This document shows positions 24,783 through 36,221 of a stretch of 64,000 nucleotides of DNA, one piece after another. The position numbers were made by a program, and so were the translations under genes. The first letter of the stretch is position 1, and each line of letters starts with the position of its first letter. The DNA is from Ulota crispa (Eukaryota; Streptophyta; Bryopsida; Orthotrichales; Orthotrichaceae). The stretch is from positions 10,884,539 through 10,948,538 of the forward strand of contig OY987248.1 in the NCBI GenBank assembly GCA_963920765.1, read 5' to 3'. The notes under the pieces were generated by a model. It did not search any database and was not told the origin of the DNA. It was given only the letters and a program-made list of their open reading frames with translations.

Positions 24783-26057
24783 CCCCTAAAGGACCAAATT
24801 GCGTTTTTTTTGGCAACATAACAATTTTAAGCACCTCACCACAAGTGGATTTTTTATTCCTTTTCTTTGAAATTTTCAGATATGATGTGCCCAAGGAGTA
24901 GCTTTAAGGCTCAACAATTTTTATAACATTTGACTATATGGTTCAAAAGTTATTCCATGATGAGTAGTTTTTTTTGTTTGTCTAGCAGCCTAGGCAGCTC
25001 GTTTTTAACCCCTAAATGTCGGCACAGACAAAAAACATCCATTGCCTCTGAAAAAAAAACTTTGTATCCCAAAAAAAGACCAATTTTGATTTGATTTTTT
25101 TTAGAAGTGATCATAAAAGCGTAGTGCATCATGGAAGGCAACAATTTACCTCTTGAGATACATTCATTTTATTTTGTAACCCAAATTGTGATACATGGTG
25201 TTAGCTCCCGAGTTGTCCTTCTTGCAAATTTCAGGAGGGCACCATGCAATGTTGACTTTTCCAACTTTTTGAAGCAATGCTACTGGTGCCCATGTGCAAA
25301 ATATTGTAGAATGCTACAGGCAAGGCAAGCCACGATGATCCATCCGTCCTTTAAGGGTTAAAAAACATTATTTACATTTTGAAAACCTTGAAATTGGTTC
25401 TTTAGATCTATGTAAATGTGGGAAGCTTTGAATCATTCCATTTTTATCAATGAGATGAAAGTTATGAGAAGTTTTTGTTTGCGGGTAGTTATGGATTCTT
25501 TGCACTAAAATAAACTTTAAAATCCATTATTTTACTCATTTTTCATTATTTTGGAAAAAAAATAGAAGGATGTGGATTGTTTATTGCAACGTTACAACCA
25601 TTGAGATTGACATTTTTCTTTTCCATAATTAAATTCTTAACAATTTGATGTTTTGAATCATTCTCTATTACTTTTTACTTACTTTTTTTTTCCCATGTGT
25701 TGCACAATTCCAAATGATTTGAATTTTTTCAAATATGTGACCAACTTGTATTAAAGAATGAATCCAAAGAGTTTCAACCATTTTAGAATTATTATCATGC
25801 AAATGTGACCTTGTGAAGTGCAACTCCCATATTTTTGCAAGGATAAAAAATGGCTTTTTGTCAATTCAAACTCAAATATCTAACAAACTACATGGTGGAA
25901 ATTTCTGATATTTTTCACATCTTCTAAAACTAGTGCACTAGAATATCTTATAGTTACATGTGTACAAAAATAATTTTTTTCTAAAATTTGACACTTGTAG
26001 TAGAAATGGCACTTTTGTAGCAATTTTGGTAAAAATGTAATCAAAAACCTTTAGAAG
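24783..26057 (+). mobile_element. TTAA-type MITE, family TA, copy 5, interrupted
   Basis: TTAA (24779-24782) then CCCCTAAAGGACCAAATTGC; decayed right end AAAACCTTTAGAAG before TTAA (26058-26061). The middle is split by another TTAA element at 25019-25357, and the right half (GGGAAGCTTTGAATCATTCC) resumes the homology to copy 4. Without the insert it is about 0.93 kb, the normal family length. Confidence 0.75.
25019..25357. mobile_element. Short TTAA-type MITE nested in copy 5
   Basis: TTAA at 25015-25018 and 25358-25361; ends CCCCTAAATGTCGG and CCGTCCTTTAAGGG. Length 339 bp. It lies inside another TTAA element. The interior is not shared with other copies in the window. Small frames on both strands have no domain. 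Confidence 0.7.
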
Positions 26058-26117
26058 TTAATCCCTTTACTCATCTATACTTGTTCAATTATTTGCCTTG
26101 TAAAAGAGCTTCCCTTA

Positions 26118-26526
26118 GAGCATCTCCACTTACCCTTCATGATAAAGACATGAAAATAGTCTTGAAATACTACTAATAAATATATGGACTAGAATTGAAG
26201 ACAACATCCGCACTTGTCTTGCCCTTTATGTTCCACGCTTCAGCAACAAGCACATCAATATTTGTTTTTATCTCTCTACAAAGCACCCCTCTACAGAACA
26301 CACCCTAAATACAAGAAATAATACATACAAAAAAAACAAATGATGCTAGCTTGGAGACAACCACAACAAACCAAAACAAAACATCAAGCAATAAAAGCGG
26401 AACCTTGTTTTTGTGGAAAAGTTGGGTTTGATATAACACAAGTGGGGCTCAAAATGCAACCCAAAATACAAGAAATCAGCAAAGCCTTGTCCCAATCCTT
26501 TGTTTAAAGGTTGAGTGGAGATGCTC
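26118..26526. mobile_element. PIF/Harbinger-like MITE, family N
   Basis: TTA at 26115-26117 and 26527-26529 flank GAGCATCTCCACTTACCC and GGTTGAGTGGAGATGCTC. Length 409 bp. TTA target and GAGCATC end match the Harbinger/Tourist design. No coding capacity. Confidence 0.75.
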
Positions 26527-26529
26527 TTA

Positions 26530-26852
26530 CTTGTCAAACTTCACTCGTTATAAGTTTACATCTATTTAAAGAAAGCCCTCAAAAAATTTGTTTCCCGCTA
26601 TGTTGATTGTGTCCATATAAAGAGTCATTCAATCAATCACCATTCAAAATTTAGAATATAAATCACCAAATTTAGGATGAATGATATTTTTAAGGGCCAT
26701 TGAATGACATGTTAGGATTGAGTGCCATGAGATTATTTTGAGAGGCACATAGCACTTATCATCCTAGTATGCTAAATGTTAGAATCTTAGAGCACAAGAG
26801 TGGAGATGCTCTAGCACAATCCTTCAAGGAGGCTTGTATTTGTGCTCTTTTT
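26530..26852. other. Spacer with a solo Harbinger-like end
   Basis: AAGAGTGGAGATGCTC at about 26796-26811 repeats the right terminus of the MITE at 26118. No partner end was found, so it is a remnant. The rest is unassigned. Confidence 0.45.
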
Positions 26853-27727
26853 ATACTATGGCCTACAAGCTAGTTTCATTCACCCTGTTTTACCCTTCAA
26901 AAAATTTGGTATTTTACAAAATAAAATTAGCATTTTAGAATCTTGTACCATTATTTTTTTATTCTTACTCAATCCCAATCAAGCAAACCAAATGTTGAGT
27001 TCAAAAAACCAAAATCCTATTTTTGGTGAATTGTTTTACATAATATTCATGGTTTTACATGATAAACAATTTTAAAAAATTGGTAATGAATTTTTGAGGT
27101 TTGATTGTATGGATGCATAGGGAACATCCACACACACATCTTTTCTTCTAACAAGCATCTCCAAAAAATTTATAATTCCTTCTATGTAGATTTTATTGAT
27201 GGAGGAGTCATGATCAAATTTTGTGAAATAGAGATTTATACATTTTTATCTAGTTTTTGGCAAAATAACCATATCATTATGCTCAAAGATTCAAACCTAA
27301 CTATATTGTATAAGTCAAACAAAAAAATCTGATTACCAGGAAGAAATATCTAATTTACAAGATTTGGTTGTAATCACTTCATCAATAAAATCTATATAGA
27401 AGGAATTATAAATTTTTTGGAGATGCTTGTTAGAAGAAAAGATGTGTGTGTGGATGTTCCCTATGCATCCATACAATCAAACCTCAAAAATTCATTACTA
27501 ATTTTTTAAAATCATTTATCATGTAAAACCATGAATATTATGTAGAACAATTCTCCAAAAACAGGATTTTGGTTTATTGAACTCAACATTTGGTATGCTT
27601 GATTGGGGTTGAGTAAGAATCAAAAAGTAATGGTACAAGATTCTAAAATGCTAATTTTATTTTGTAAAATACCAAATTTTTTGAAGGGTAAAACAGGGTG
27701 AACGAAACTAGCTTGGAGGCCATAGTA
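26853..27727. mobile_element. Long foldback element, family K, copy 5
   Basis: TACTATGGCCTACAAGCTAG at the left mirrors CTAGCTTGGAGGCCATAGTA at the right. Arms of about 430 bp include CACCCTGTTTTACCCTTCAA against its complement. The loop lies near 27290. The small frame at 27105-27332 spans arm and loop and has no domain. Confidence 0.85.
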
Positions 27728-27748
27728 CAATATAGTGGGGTACAACAA

Positions 27749-28763
27749 GTATACAAACACCATGTTGTGTCATTCAAAAAACTTTGCATATTATAGAATA
27801 TAATTGGTAACTTTGTTATCTTCCATCATTGATATTGGATTCTTGTGCAACCCTAATCAAGCATACCAAATTTCAGTTCCTCAAAACTAAAACCCCATTT
27901 CTTGTGATTTATTTTATATAAAATTCATGGTTTTACATGATAATTGATTGAAAAATATTGGTGATTAAATTTTGAGATTTGATTTCATGGGTATGTAGGA
28001 AAAATCCATATGCAAATCTTTCATGCTATAGTGGTGCCTCAATAAGATGAAGGTATCCGGACAGCATATTCATTTCGTGTAAGGAAAGTATTCATTGTAA
28101 CCAAACACATCTTTGGAGCTCCCCAACCACCAAGGACAGTCATCTCCTTCATCTTAGCTAAGCATTTTTTCTTATAAAGGTTCATCTTAAAGAGGCACTA
28201 CTGTATAAGAAATCCCTTTAAGCACCAAAATTTTGATCTACAAAATACTCAATGTGACCTATGATATCCATAATTTTGTAAAATACACATTTTTATTTTT
28301 TAACTACTTTTTCACCAAGTAAACATAGCATCATGTTCAAAGATATAAACTTAGTCCTAATATTTGAGTCAAACAACAAAACCCAATTATTATAGAGAAA
28401 TGCCTATTTTACAAAATTTGGGCACATCACATGTTAAACAAAATATTTTGTAGATCAAATTTTGGTGCTTATGGGATTTTCTTTAGCATGAAAGATGTGC
28501 GTTTGGATTTTTTTTCCTACATATCCATGAAATTAAATCTCAAAAATTTATCACCAATTTTTCAGTTATTTATCATGTAAAACCATGAATTTGAAATTTA
28601 AAAAATCACACAAAATGGGGTTTTGGTTTTTAGGAACTAAAATTTGGTATGCTTGATTGAAATTGCATAAGAACCCAATTTCAATGATGCAAGATAACAA
28701 AACTATCGATTATATTCTATATTATGCAAAGCTTTTTGAATGACATAATAGGATTTTTGTATA
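27749..28763. mobile_element. Long foldback element, family K, copy 6, interrupted
   Basis: Arms mirror each other: TGTCATTCAAAAAACTTTGC at the left against GCAAAGCTTTTTGAATGACA at the right. The left arm is interrupted at about 28029-28203 by a separate MITE, which the right arm (TTTAGCATGAAAGATGTGC) lacks. It begins about 20 bp after copy 5. Confidence 0.8.
28029..28203. mobile_element. Emigrant/pogo-like MITE nested in foldback copy 6
   Basis: Ends TAGTGGTGCCTCAATAAGAT and ATCTTAAAGAGGCACTACTG are inverted repeats, flanked by TA. Read inward, the right end is CAGTAGTGCCTCTTTAAGAT, which has the same layout as the Arabidopsis Emigrant terminus (CAGTAAAACCTCTATAAAT). About 175 bp. Assignment to Tc1/mariner-pogo is from terminus and TA target. 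Confidence 0.65.
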
Positions 28764-29192
28764 AGGAAGACACACCCATACCCAACTATTTAAGGGTTTG
28801 GGGTATCTCAAGGTTTTAGAAAATTTAGGAAAAATATCTGAAGGGTTAGTTTTTCAATAAGCTATCATGGAACAAAAATTTTGTGGAAAAAAGTATTGTA
28901 GATTGTTTTATATTAAAGGGCAAAGTTGCAACTCATAGGGTCCCTAGTAGTGACCCTAGACTAACCTTGAAATTGCTTGGATGTGTTCCTATAATGGCAC
29001 TTGATGGCCCCAATCCCAACCATCTCAAAGCAGCTTAGCAATTGACATGTGACAAGATTTGCTTGTGCAAGGAGTGTCAAGTGCTCCAGTATGGGTTCAA
29101 GAGTGTGTAGTGAAAGCATCAAAAATAGAGTGCGGGATTGGGAAGCAATCAGAATTGGGGAGCAATCAGGAATGGGTGTGTCTACCTTACTT
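28764..29192. other. Unassigned spacer
   Basis: No gene recognised. Overlapping small frames on both strands at 28961-29283 have no recognisable domain. Confidence 0.35.
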
Positions 29193-30138
29193 GTTGTACA
29201 CCACTTTACTATACCCCAAAAGATACATATGTATTGCCATGTTTTGGCAGTCAAAGAACTTGCCTAAAACTTACATAATATAAAGTATAATTGACATTTT
29301 GTTGTTGTGTATCACAATTTTGTAATTCTTATGCAATCCCAAACAAGCATACCAAATTTCAATTTTAGAAAACCTAAACTCCATTTTTAATGAATTTTTT
29401 TGTATCAAATTCTCGGTTTGTACATGATAATTGATTGAAAAACATTGGTGATGAATTTTTGAGATTTGATTGCATGGGTGTATAGGTAACATCCATACAA
29501 ACATACTCCACGCTAAAAATAAACCCCTTAAGCAACAAAAATGTGATCTTCAAAGGATTTAGTCCATTTTAGTGTGACTTGTGATATGTCACAAATTTTG
29601 TAAAGCAAATATTTTTGTATGATAATCAAATTTTGCTATTTGACTCATACATTGTGTGACTAAGTTAGTAGTTTTGAACATGATATTATGTTTACTTCAT
29701 GAAAAAAATGTTAAAATATAAAAATAGCTATTTTACAAAATTTTGGACATATCACAAGTCACACTAAAATTGACTAAATCCTTCAAAGATCACATTTTTG
29801 TTGCTTAAGGGGTTCATTTTTAGCATGGAGTATGTGCGTATGGATGTTACCTATACACCCATGCAATCAAATCTCAAAAATTCATCACCAATGTTTTTCA
29901 ATCAATTATCATGTACAAACCACGAATTTGATACAAAAAAATTCATTAAAAATGGAGTTTAGGTTTTCTAAAACTGAAATTTGATATGCTTGTTTGGGAT
30001 TACATAAGAAGTACAAAATTGTGATGCACAACAAAAAAATGTCAATTATACTTTATATTATGTAAGTTTTACGCAAGTTCTTTGACTACCAAAACATGAC
30101 AATACGTATGTATCCTTTGGGTTACTGTACTATACAAC
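29193..30138. mobile_element. Long foldback element, family K, copy 7
   Basis: Outer ends GTTGTACACCACTTTAC and GTACTGTACTATACAAC-like sequence mirror each other. Arms of about 430 bp include ATGGATGTTACCTATACACC against GGTGTATAGGTAACATCCAT. The loop lies near 29650. Shares the internal GAATTTTTGAGATTTGATTG segment with the other K copies. Confidence 0.8.
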
Positions 30139-30660
30139 TGTTCTGTTAGGATTCCTGGGGGGTAGGACAGGAATTGCAGCTACTCAAGTGGGTGCAAGCG
30201 GAGATGATGGTGCGCCAAGCACACAGCTAGGCAGTGGCGGAGGCGGGGCCAGGGACAGGGGCATGCAGTGAAGGATCATACCTTCAGGAATTATTATAAA
30301 AAGCCCTTGCGGGGAAAAAACCGGGCCGTCGGGGGACATCGGAATATATAAAATCAAGTGTGAATACAGGAGAGTGAAGAAATCCCATCACTAGGGAAAA
30401 TTCCGGAAACCCTAGGTTGGAAAAAAACCGGAGGTATCTAAGGAGGGATAGGCTTCAGGAATTATTATACTATAGCTTAGCAGCCTCGCAGTCTCTTGCT
30501 TCTGCTGCTGTTCAGCTCCGGTTGGCTCCCCTTGGCTCCTTACCCACGATATGTGATCCTCTCTGGCAATGCACGGGCACCTGCCTTTCTGCACCCAGCC
30601 CCAATGAGACTATGAGAGGGGATATCTGCAAAAACAACAATAGAAAGTTAGCCAAATGAA
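30139..30660. other. GC-richer patch, possible gene or transposon fragment
   Basis: Distinctly richer in G and C than its surroundings (GGCAGTGGCGGAGGCGGGGC). CTTCAGGAATTATTATA occurs twice in direct orientation (30282-30298, 30453-30469). A TATA-like ATATATAAAA lies near 30346. Its end (CCCAATGAGAC, AACAATAGAAAGTTAGCC) resembles 38568-38612. Two opposed small frames (30412-30594 minus, 30417-30659 plus) have no recognised domain. It could be an old captured gene piece; I cannot assign it. Confidence 0.4.
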
Positions 30661-30701
30661 ATGTGAAAAAAAAAATGGTTGGAACTTGAGCTATCTCGAT
30701 A

Positions 30702-30770
30702 AAAACTGCTTTAGATTTTTAAGAAAACTACTAAATATAATGAAAACTGCTTTAGATTTTTAAGAAAACT
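30702..30770. repeat. 41-bp tandem duplication
   Basis: AAAACTGCTTTAGATTTTTA followed by AGAAAACTA appears twice, 41 bp apart, next to the GC-richer patch. Confidence 0.85.
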
Positions 30771-31291
30771 AATGTTAGTATATAGGTAGTATTTGGTACA
30801 AACATTAATAAAAATCCGTTCAAAATTACAAATGTAGGAATGGTACCGTGGAAGCTCTAGACATTGCCCAGCCTACCACAGTTATTTAGCAACTTCATCA
30901 TTCTCAAACTAAGGAAGCGTGCTGAAATTGCGACCCTCTCACATAAAGCATCCCTATAATCAACTCAAGAATGTACAAAGTGGTTCTTAAATGGACCATA
31001 TTTAGCCTTTGAGTGGACAAAACAAAAGGTGTGTTTTATTGCAAAAGCCAATCAGATTCCTTGATTTCACTCCATCTTTTTACAAATTGCAAGGGGACGG
31101 ATTTTGGAGCTCTATATGTCATAAATTGGTGTTTCTTACAATTTTTTTTAAAATTGATCAACAATCAAATAATACCTCAAAAAATATGAAAATGATTGCA
31201 TTACACTTGACACCTATTTCTCTTTATCTGAAAACTACACAAAAAAAACTTCTAGTCTTGAAAGGCCCATGAAAAAGCAGAGCAGCCCTTA
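30771..31291. other. Unassigned intergenic DNA
   Basis: No gene or repeat family recognised. The plus frame at 31009-31272 (87 residues) has no recognisable domain. Confidence 0.35.
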
Positions 31292-31311
31292 AGAGCATCC
31301 CCAATGTAAGC
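31292..31311. repeat. Solo Harbinger-like terminus
   Basis: TTA (31289-31291) then AGAGCATCCCCAATGTAAGC is a family M-type end immediately before the full M element; no partner was found. Confidence 0.45.
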
Positions 31312-31314
31312 TTA

Positions 31315-31740
31315 GAGCATGGCCAATGTAGTCGGAACACTAGCACAGGAAACCCTGTCAAACCGTCTCTAACTGCAATTCACTTACACAGCAGGGCCAT
31401 TGTCCAACCTCCCAACTCTCAATGTAAACAAGTTATGACATTCACTAAACACGGTTTTTTAAATTTGTATGCCCTTTTCAAGTGTTTATGTGAGGAGATT
31501 CATGTCAAAAATATCTGAAATTGCCTAAAATTGCGTCAGAGTCAGATAATCAAACATTCTAAAGTGGTATGCATATTCCCCAAATAGTGCAAATATGCAG
31601 GGGAGGGGCTCTTGCATGGGGAGTCCTGAAAAATATAATTGCAAGTACCTACTGCATTGGAGCCTTGATTTTCACTCAACCTGGGCATAACAATCTATAA
31701 AAAAAATTAGTGCCTTGTTACGTCTACGTTGGGGATGCTC
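31315..31740 (+). mobile_element. PIF/Harbinger-like MITE, family M, copy 2
   Basis: TTA at 31312-31314 and 31741-31743; ends GAGCATGGCCAATGTAG and CTACGTTGGGGATGCTC. The interior matches 19292-19708 (AGCAGGGCCATT, CACTAAACACGG, GGAGGGGCTCTTGCATGGGG). Length 426 bp. Confidence 0.8.
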
Positions 31741-31743
31741 TTA

Positions 31744-32151
31744 GTTGTAGTAAGGCATGGGAAAGTTTGTACACAATATTAAACCGGATTTGAGTGAAAA
31801 TTAAGGCTCCAATGCAACAGTTATTTGCAACTCTATTTTTTAGGGCTCCCCTCACAAGAGCCCCTCCTTGGCATATTTGCACTTTTTGGAAAGTCTTGAA
31901 AACCACTCCACAATGTTTGATTCTTTAATTGTGACGCAATTTCAGATATTTTTGACATAAATCTCCTCACACAAGCACTTGAAAAAGACATAAACAATTA
32001 AAAAGCTATATATAGTGAGTGACTAAATGTCATAACTTGTTTACATTGGGAACTAAGGGTTGAAAAATGCCCTTGCCCTGTAAGTGAGTCTCAGTCACAA
32101 ACAGTCTCACATGGTTTTCTGTGCCTGTGTTCCGGCTACATTAGGATGCTC
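31744..32151 (-). mobile_element. PIF/Harbinger-like MITE, family M, copy 3 (inverted)
   Basis: Reverse complement of copy 2, lying tail to tail with it. CCTGTGTTCCGGCTACATTA near 32124-32143 mirrors the start of copy 2, and GGATGCTC is followed by TAA (32152-32154). Its left few bases are missing at the junction. Together the pair forms an inverted repeat of about 840 bp. Confidence 0.75.
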
Positions 32152-32154
32152 TAA

Positions 32155-32433
32155 GATAAACTAGCAACCTTTTTCTAGTTCTCGACAAGATCCAATCAAA
32201 ATAAGTTATGTAGAGATTTATTGTAACTCAAATTCTTATTCATAGGGCACAATCACGGGTCATCAATTATATAATGTGATTTTTTGGAATTAATTTCTTG
32301 ATTTTTAAGATGATATAACAAGCATTCATTAGCACGTACTCAAGTTTGGTTTGGGCTCTCGTTTACCTAGAGGATAGTATCATTTACTTTGATTGACCTC
32401 CAATTGCTTTTGAAACTTGTGGGGATTAAAGCT
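32155..32433. other. Unassigned spacer
   Basis: Nothing recognised. Confidence 0.35.
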
Positions 32434-32442
32434 TTGATTTTA

Positions 32443-32755
32443 GGGAAAATTTCATGGATACCCCTGAAGGCTGCTTACATAGATACCTCTTTTTTTCAGA
32501 AATTCCACAAATACTCTTGGATTTTAGGCATTTATCTGTTGTGCTTGTACGTACTTTCTTCATGACCAATGTTGAAGAAGGGAATGTAATAAAACAAAAC
32601 AAAAGCAATGTACGCACAAACGAAGAAGGGAAATGGTATGCACAACAAAACAAATGCTTGAAAATTTTGATCCAAAGGTATTTGTGTAATTTCTGAAAAA
32701 GCAAGGATATCTATCTAACTATTGCAAACTTAAGGGGTATCTATGGAATTTTTTC
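32443..32755. mobile_element. Mutator-like MITE, family I, copy 3
   Basis: Arms GGGAAAATTTCATGGATACC and GGTATCTATGGAATTTTTTC are mirrored. Flanks TTGATTTTA (32434-32442) and TTGGTTTTA (32756-32764) agree at 8 of 9 bases, fitting a 9-bp Mutator-type duplication. The opposed frames at 32426 and 32454 are mirrored by the palindrome. Confidence 0.7.
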
Positions 32756-32764
32756 TTGGTTTTA

Positions 32765-34637
32765 AATACTTAACAATAGTCTAAATTGTTAAATTTATGA
32801 ATCGCTTTTCTTTTTTCTTGAAGCTGATGGGAGTGCAATTATTGTTCATTTAAGAATCTACTCTAAGCTCAACTAAAATGTATCAACAATACTATGAATT
32901 AGTGGTTTGATTCTTTTTTCCTGTTTAGACAGTTAATACCCAAAATACATGAATAGTCAAAATTGTACCTAGAGATTAATACAAAGCAATGTATAAGGCT
33001 CCTAAGTCCTAGGAGTTGACTAAGATAACCTTGATTTTTTATACTACCACCCTTACATCACAATAAGCTCCAATTCCGAGAAGCTTAATATTTTTGACAG
33101 TTTCAAACATTAAACATGCTGAGAAACATGTTCAAAACACAATCAAGTATAGCCATATAGTATTGACAACAACACAATACACGGTAGTACAAAAAGGTTG
33201 AACTAGCACAATATTTGAGGCTTTATTAAGAACTTGTAAAGCTAATTTTTCTTCTTAAAGATTAGACACGATGTCTTTATGAACAACTCCATACAAGAAT
33301 TATTGAATCTTGTGAACCTTTGGGGATTTTTTACTTAAATTTTGGGGGGATTCTATAGAAGTTTTTGGTTTCTAAATTCAATCAACAACATCAAATTAAA
33401 TATTCAAAGTCAAAAAACAAAAGACTATAATTACCTTCATTAAATTTATAAATGAAGAAATAAAATTTTATAAATAAAAGTGGCATTTTCTCTGTTTGAT
33501 TACTCTTAATGCTCAGCATTCTAATTATATTTCCTTATTTTTTTAATTATTAGTTTGCTCTACTTGTCATTATATTGAGATATTAAACAATCAAGTTTTT
33601 CATGTTAACATTGAGTCAAGTATTGGTACCATTTGCATAAACTTCCTCTGATTAAAATTATTGACCAAAAGTTACTTGCCATTGCTTAATTGGTTTTTAA
33701 CAAATTTCAAATAAAAAAGTAAAAAAGTGTTGTTCCAGTAGTGGGTAATAAGCATTTTCCAATGTTGACATTTCTTTTGCAATTCTAAAAATTGTGCTAA
33801 TCTTGCATTGTTTTAATATGGGACAATATTTCTAGGAAAAGAGAGTGTAGGGAATTGTTTAAACCATCAAAGTGATTTATAAATTGATACTTTAAACTTG
33901 AGTTTTAGAAACCCAAACTTCAATACTTATTTCGTTAACAACAACTCCCACGAATTTAGTTTTGACAATTTTTGTCTTAGATTCACTTTAAATTCCTTAC
34001 AAAAACATGTTTTTGTTTCACATCGTTTTATGTATCACAAACTCTAGAGAACAAATGTGTTCTATTCAATGAAAATTGCATTTTTCAAAAGCCATGGATA
34101 GTTTACATGTAAATGTGAAAATTTGTTATTCGTTAGTTACACTTATGTAATCTGAATATACAACTAACAAATATTCAAACACCATTAATATGAAAATTCC
34201 ACGTATTAGAAATTTGGTTGTTTCTTCTAGTAGAAAATATTGAGTTTGGAGCAAGTTTTTAACCATAAAAAAAATAAAAAATAAAAGATAAACATTTAAT
34301 ATCTTCCATGTAGCTGTCAAATTTCTTTTAGGCAAGAGTGTACAATTTTTTTGAGATGCCATAATTAATTCCTTTAGGATTATGAGCACTAACTTTAGAC
34401 TCTAAAAAGGTGTTAATATGTATATAAAGTATATTCTGAAAAAATACTTAAGAAATGGCTTTCAAATAAAATTTTAAACCATGATCAATAGAACATAGGC
34501 ATATAGTTGGATCTACATTTGTTATCAGTAATTTTTAGCAAATAAGCTCAAAATAGTGAAAGTAGATACTTGAAACATTGAGGGCATTTTTCTGTAATGG
34601 TGCACACTTGGGTTATTTAGGATTTCTCCAAAAATAT
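32765..34637. other. Unassigned AT-rich intergenic DNA
   Basis: About 1.9 kb without a recognised gene or a repeat matched elsewhere. The minus frame at 34126-34389 (87 residues) is hydrophobic and AT-driven; no domain is recognised. Confidence 0.4.
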
Positions 34638-34646
34638 TTAAATATA

Positions 34647-34946
34647 GGGAAACATGGATACCCCTGAAGTTTGCAATATTTTCATAGATACCCCGGCTTT
34701 TTCAAAAATGTCACAAATATTCTTGAACCAAAAATATTAGGTAGTAATTTTGTTACGCATGTCACTTCTTTCTCCCTTTGTGCACACTTTCTTGTTATGT
34801 ATGCATACAAAGGAAGAAGGGAAGTGACATGCACAACAAAACAAACACCTAATATTTTTTATCCAAGAATATTTGTGATATTTCTGAAAAAATAGAGGTA
34901 TCTGTGAAAATATTGCAAAATACAGGGTTATCCATGAAATTTTCCC
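34647..34946. mobile_element. Mutator-like MITE, family I, copy 4
   Basis: Exact 9-bp duplication TTAAATATA at 34638-34646 and 34947-34955 flanks GGGAAACATGGATACCCCTG and GGGTTATCCATGAAATTTTCCC-type ends. Inside, CACTTCTTTCTCCCTTTGTG is mirrored by GGAAGAAGGGAAGTG. Length 300 bp. The intact duplication is the best evidence for the class of family I. Confidence 0.85.
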
Positions 34947-34955
34947 TTAAATATA

Positions 34956-35333
34956 ACGTGATAGTATAATTGTGTTCATAGGTATTAAAATAGACAATTC
35001 TCAGCACACCTTCATTCTAAAACCAACCTTCAATATCAAAATACATACTAGCTAGTTTTCATAGTAGTCACAATGAACAAAACACTTATAGACCCGAAGT
35101 TTCTTCAACTTCTAAATTTTATAACCCAATTCTTAAGGGGTTCAACAAATAGGAATCTAAATAGATCATATGCAATATCAATCTTTTTTCAAAGGGAATG
35201 ATTGAAAAACATCTCAAAATATGTAACGCTTTCAAAAAGTCCAAGAACACTTTTAGCAACTCCTACCCAACTTGAAAAATGAGAGTATATCTACTACAAA
35301 CACTCAAGCCAACCTTGACTATAATTATGTATG
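34956..35333. other. Unassigned spacer
   Basis: Nothing recognised. Confidence 0.3.
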
Positions 35334-35341
35334 GAAAATGC

Positions 35342-35584
35342 TATTTTGAGAGCGTAAAATAGTGAGCCCATGAGAAATAAGTTAAGATTTTGTGAGAGGG
35401 AACCAATTTTGAGTTCAAAGTTAATCCTTTTTATTGAAAAAACAGCAATTTTCTTAAGAGATTAACATTTATAAGACACAATTATAAGACTGTCTACACA
35501 CATTTGTAGCTAAAATATTTAACAAAAAATCTAAGTTTAGGGCTCACAACTCATGGATCCCTGCTCTTGATTTAGCATTAGCCA
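35342..35584 (-). mobile_element. hAT-like MITE, family Y, copy 2
   Basis: TGGAAAATGCTATTTTGAGA mirrors TCTTGATTTAGCATTAGCCA. Flanks ATTATGTA (35334-35341) and ATTATGTG (35585-35592) agree at 7 of 8 bases, consistent with a hAT 8-bp duplication. Inverse orientation relative to 15458-15697, sharing GGGATCC next to the GTGAGCC/GGCTCAC mirror. Confidence 0.65.
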
Positions 35585-35700
35585 ATTATGTGACTCATAC
35601 TATTGGCTCTCCAACCAGCACATTCTTTTTGTCTTTCCTGTACTCTAGTGTACATGGGACCTTCTTACTATCCACCCAAAAAAATTCCCTGCCATAGTAA

Positions 35701-35924
35701 GGTAGCAGGTTCTAAAACCAATGAGGCTCTAAAACCAATCAGCTATAAGGACCCTTGACATTGTAGAAGAAATATCTATTACTCTCATTGATGAGTTAGG
35801 TAGGCTTAGCAATATGCTAAGCCTACCTAACTCATCAATGAGAGTAATAGATATTTCTTCTAAAATGTCATGGGTTCTTAGAGCTCATTTGTTTTAGAGC
35901 TTGATTGATTTTAGAACTTGCTTC
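35701..35924. repeat. Long hairpin with a 47-bp perfect stem
   Basis: 35765-35811 is the exact reverse complement of 35815-35861, with a 3-base loop (ATA). Pairing continues outward with mismatches to about 35701 and 35924 (GGTTCTAAAACCAATGAGGC against TTTTAGAGC...TTTTAGAACTTGC). It could be a young MITE or an expressed small-RNA hairpin; the sequence alone does not decide. No second copy was seen in the window. Confidence 0.85.
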
Positions 35925-36221
35925 CTTAGACAAACCAACTAATTTGAGGTACAAGAGTGTTGCATGTCAAATTTTGATGACACCATGTTTTTGAAAAATA
36001 TCTCACAAGGATTGTCTTCCTCTTTTTGAACTTCATACATGAATGTTCTTTATATAGAAATTAAAAACAAAGATGGGTAAGAGAGTGATCAAGATGACTC
36101 CACTTGAATTCATGGATACTTTGAGGATGATTGAATAAATGAAGGATCAATGAGATGAAGTCCTTCATCACCACCCAAAACAATTTCCCACCAATGTTGA
36201 GGAGATTTTGGTCTTCCTCAA

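Noticed and set aside
30346-30356. Promoter TATA box in the GC-richer patch
   Set aside because: A single ATATATAAAA in AT-rich DNA is not evidence of a promoter without transcripts or a downstream gene.
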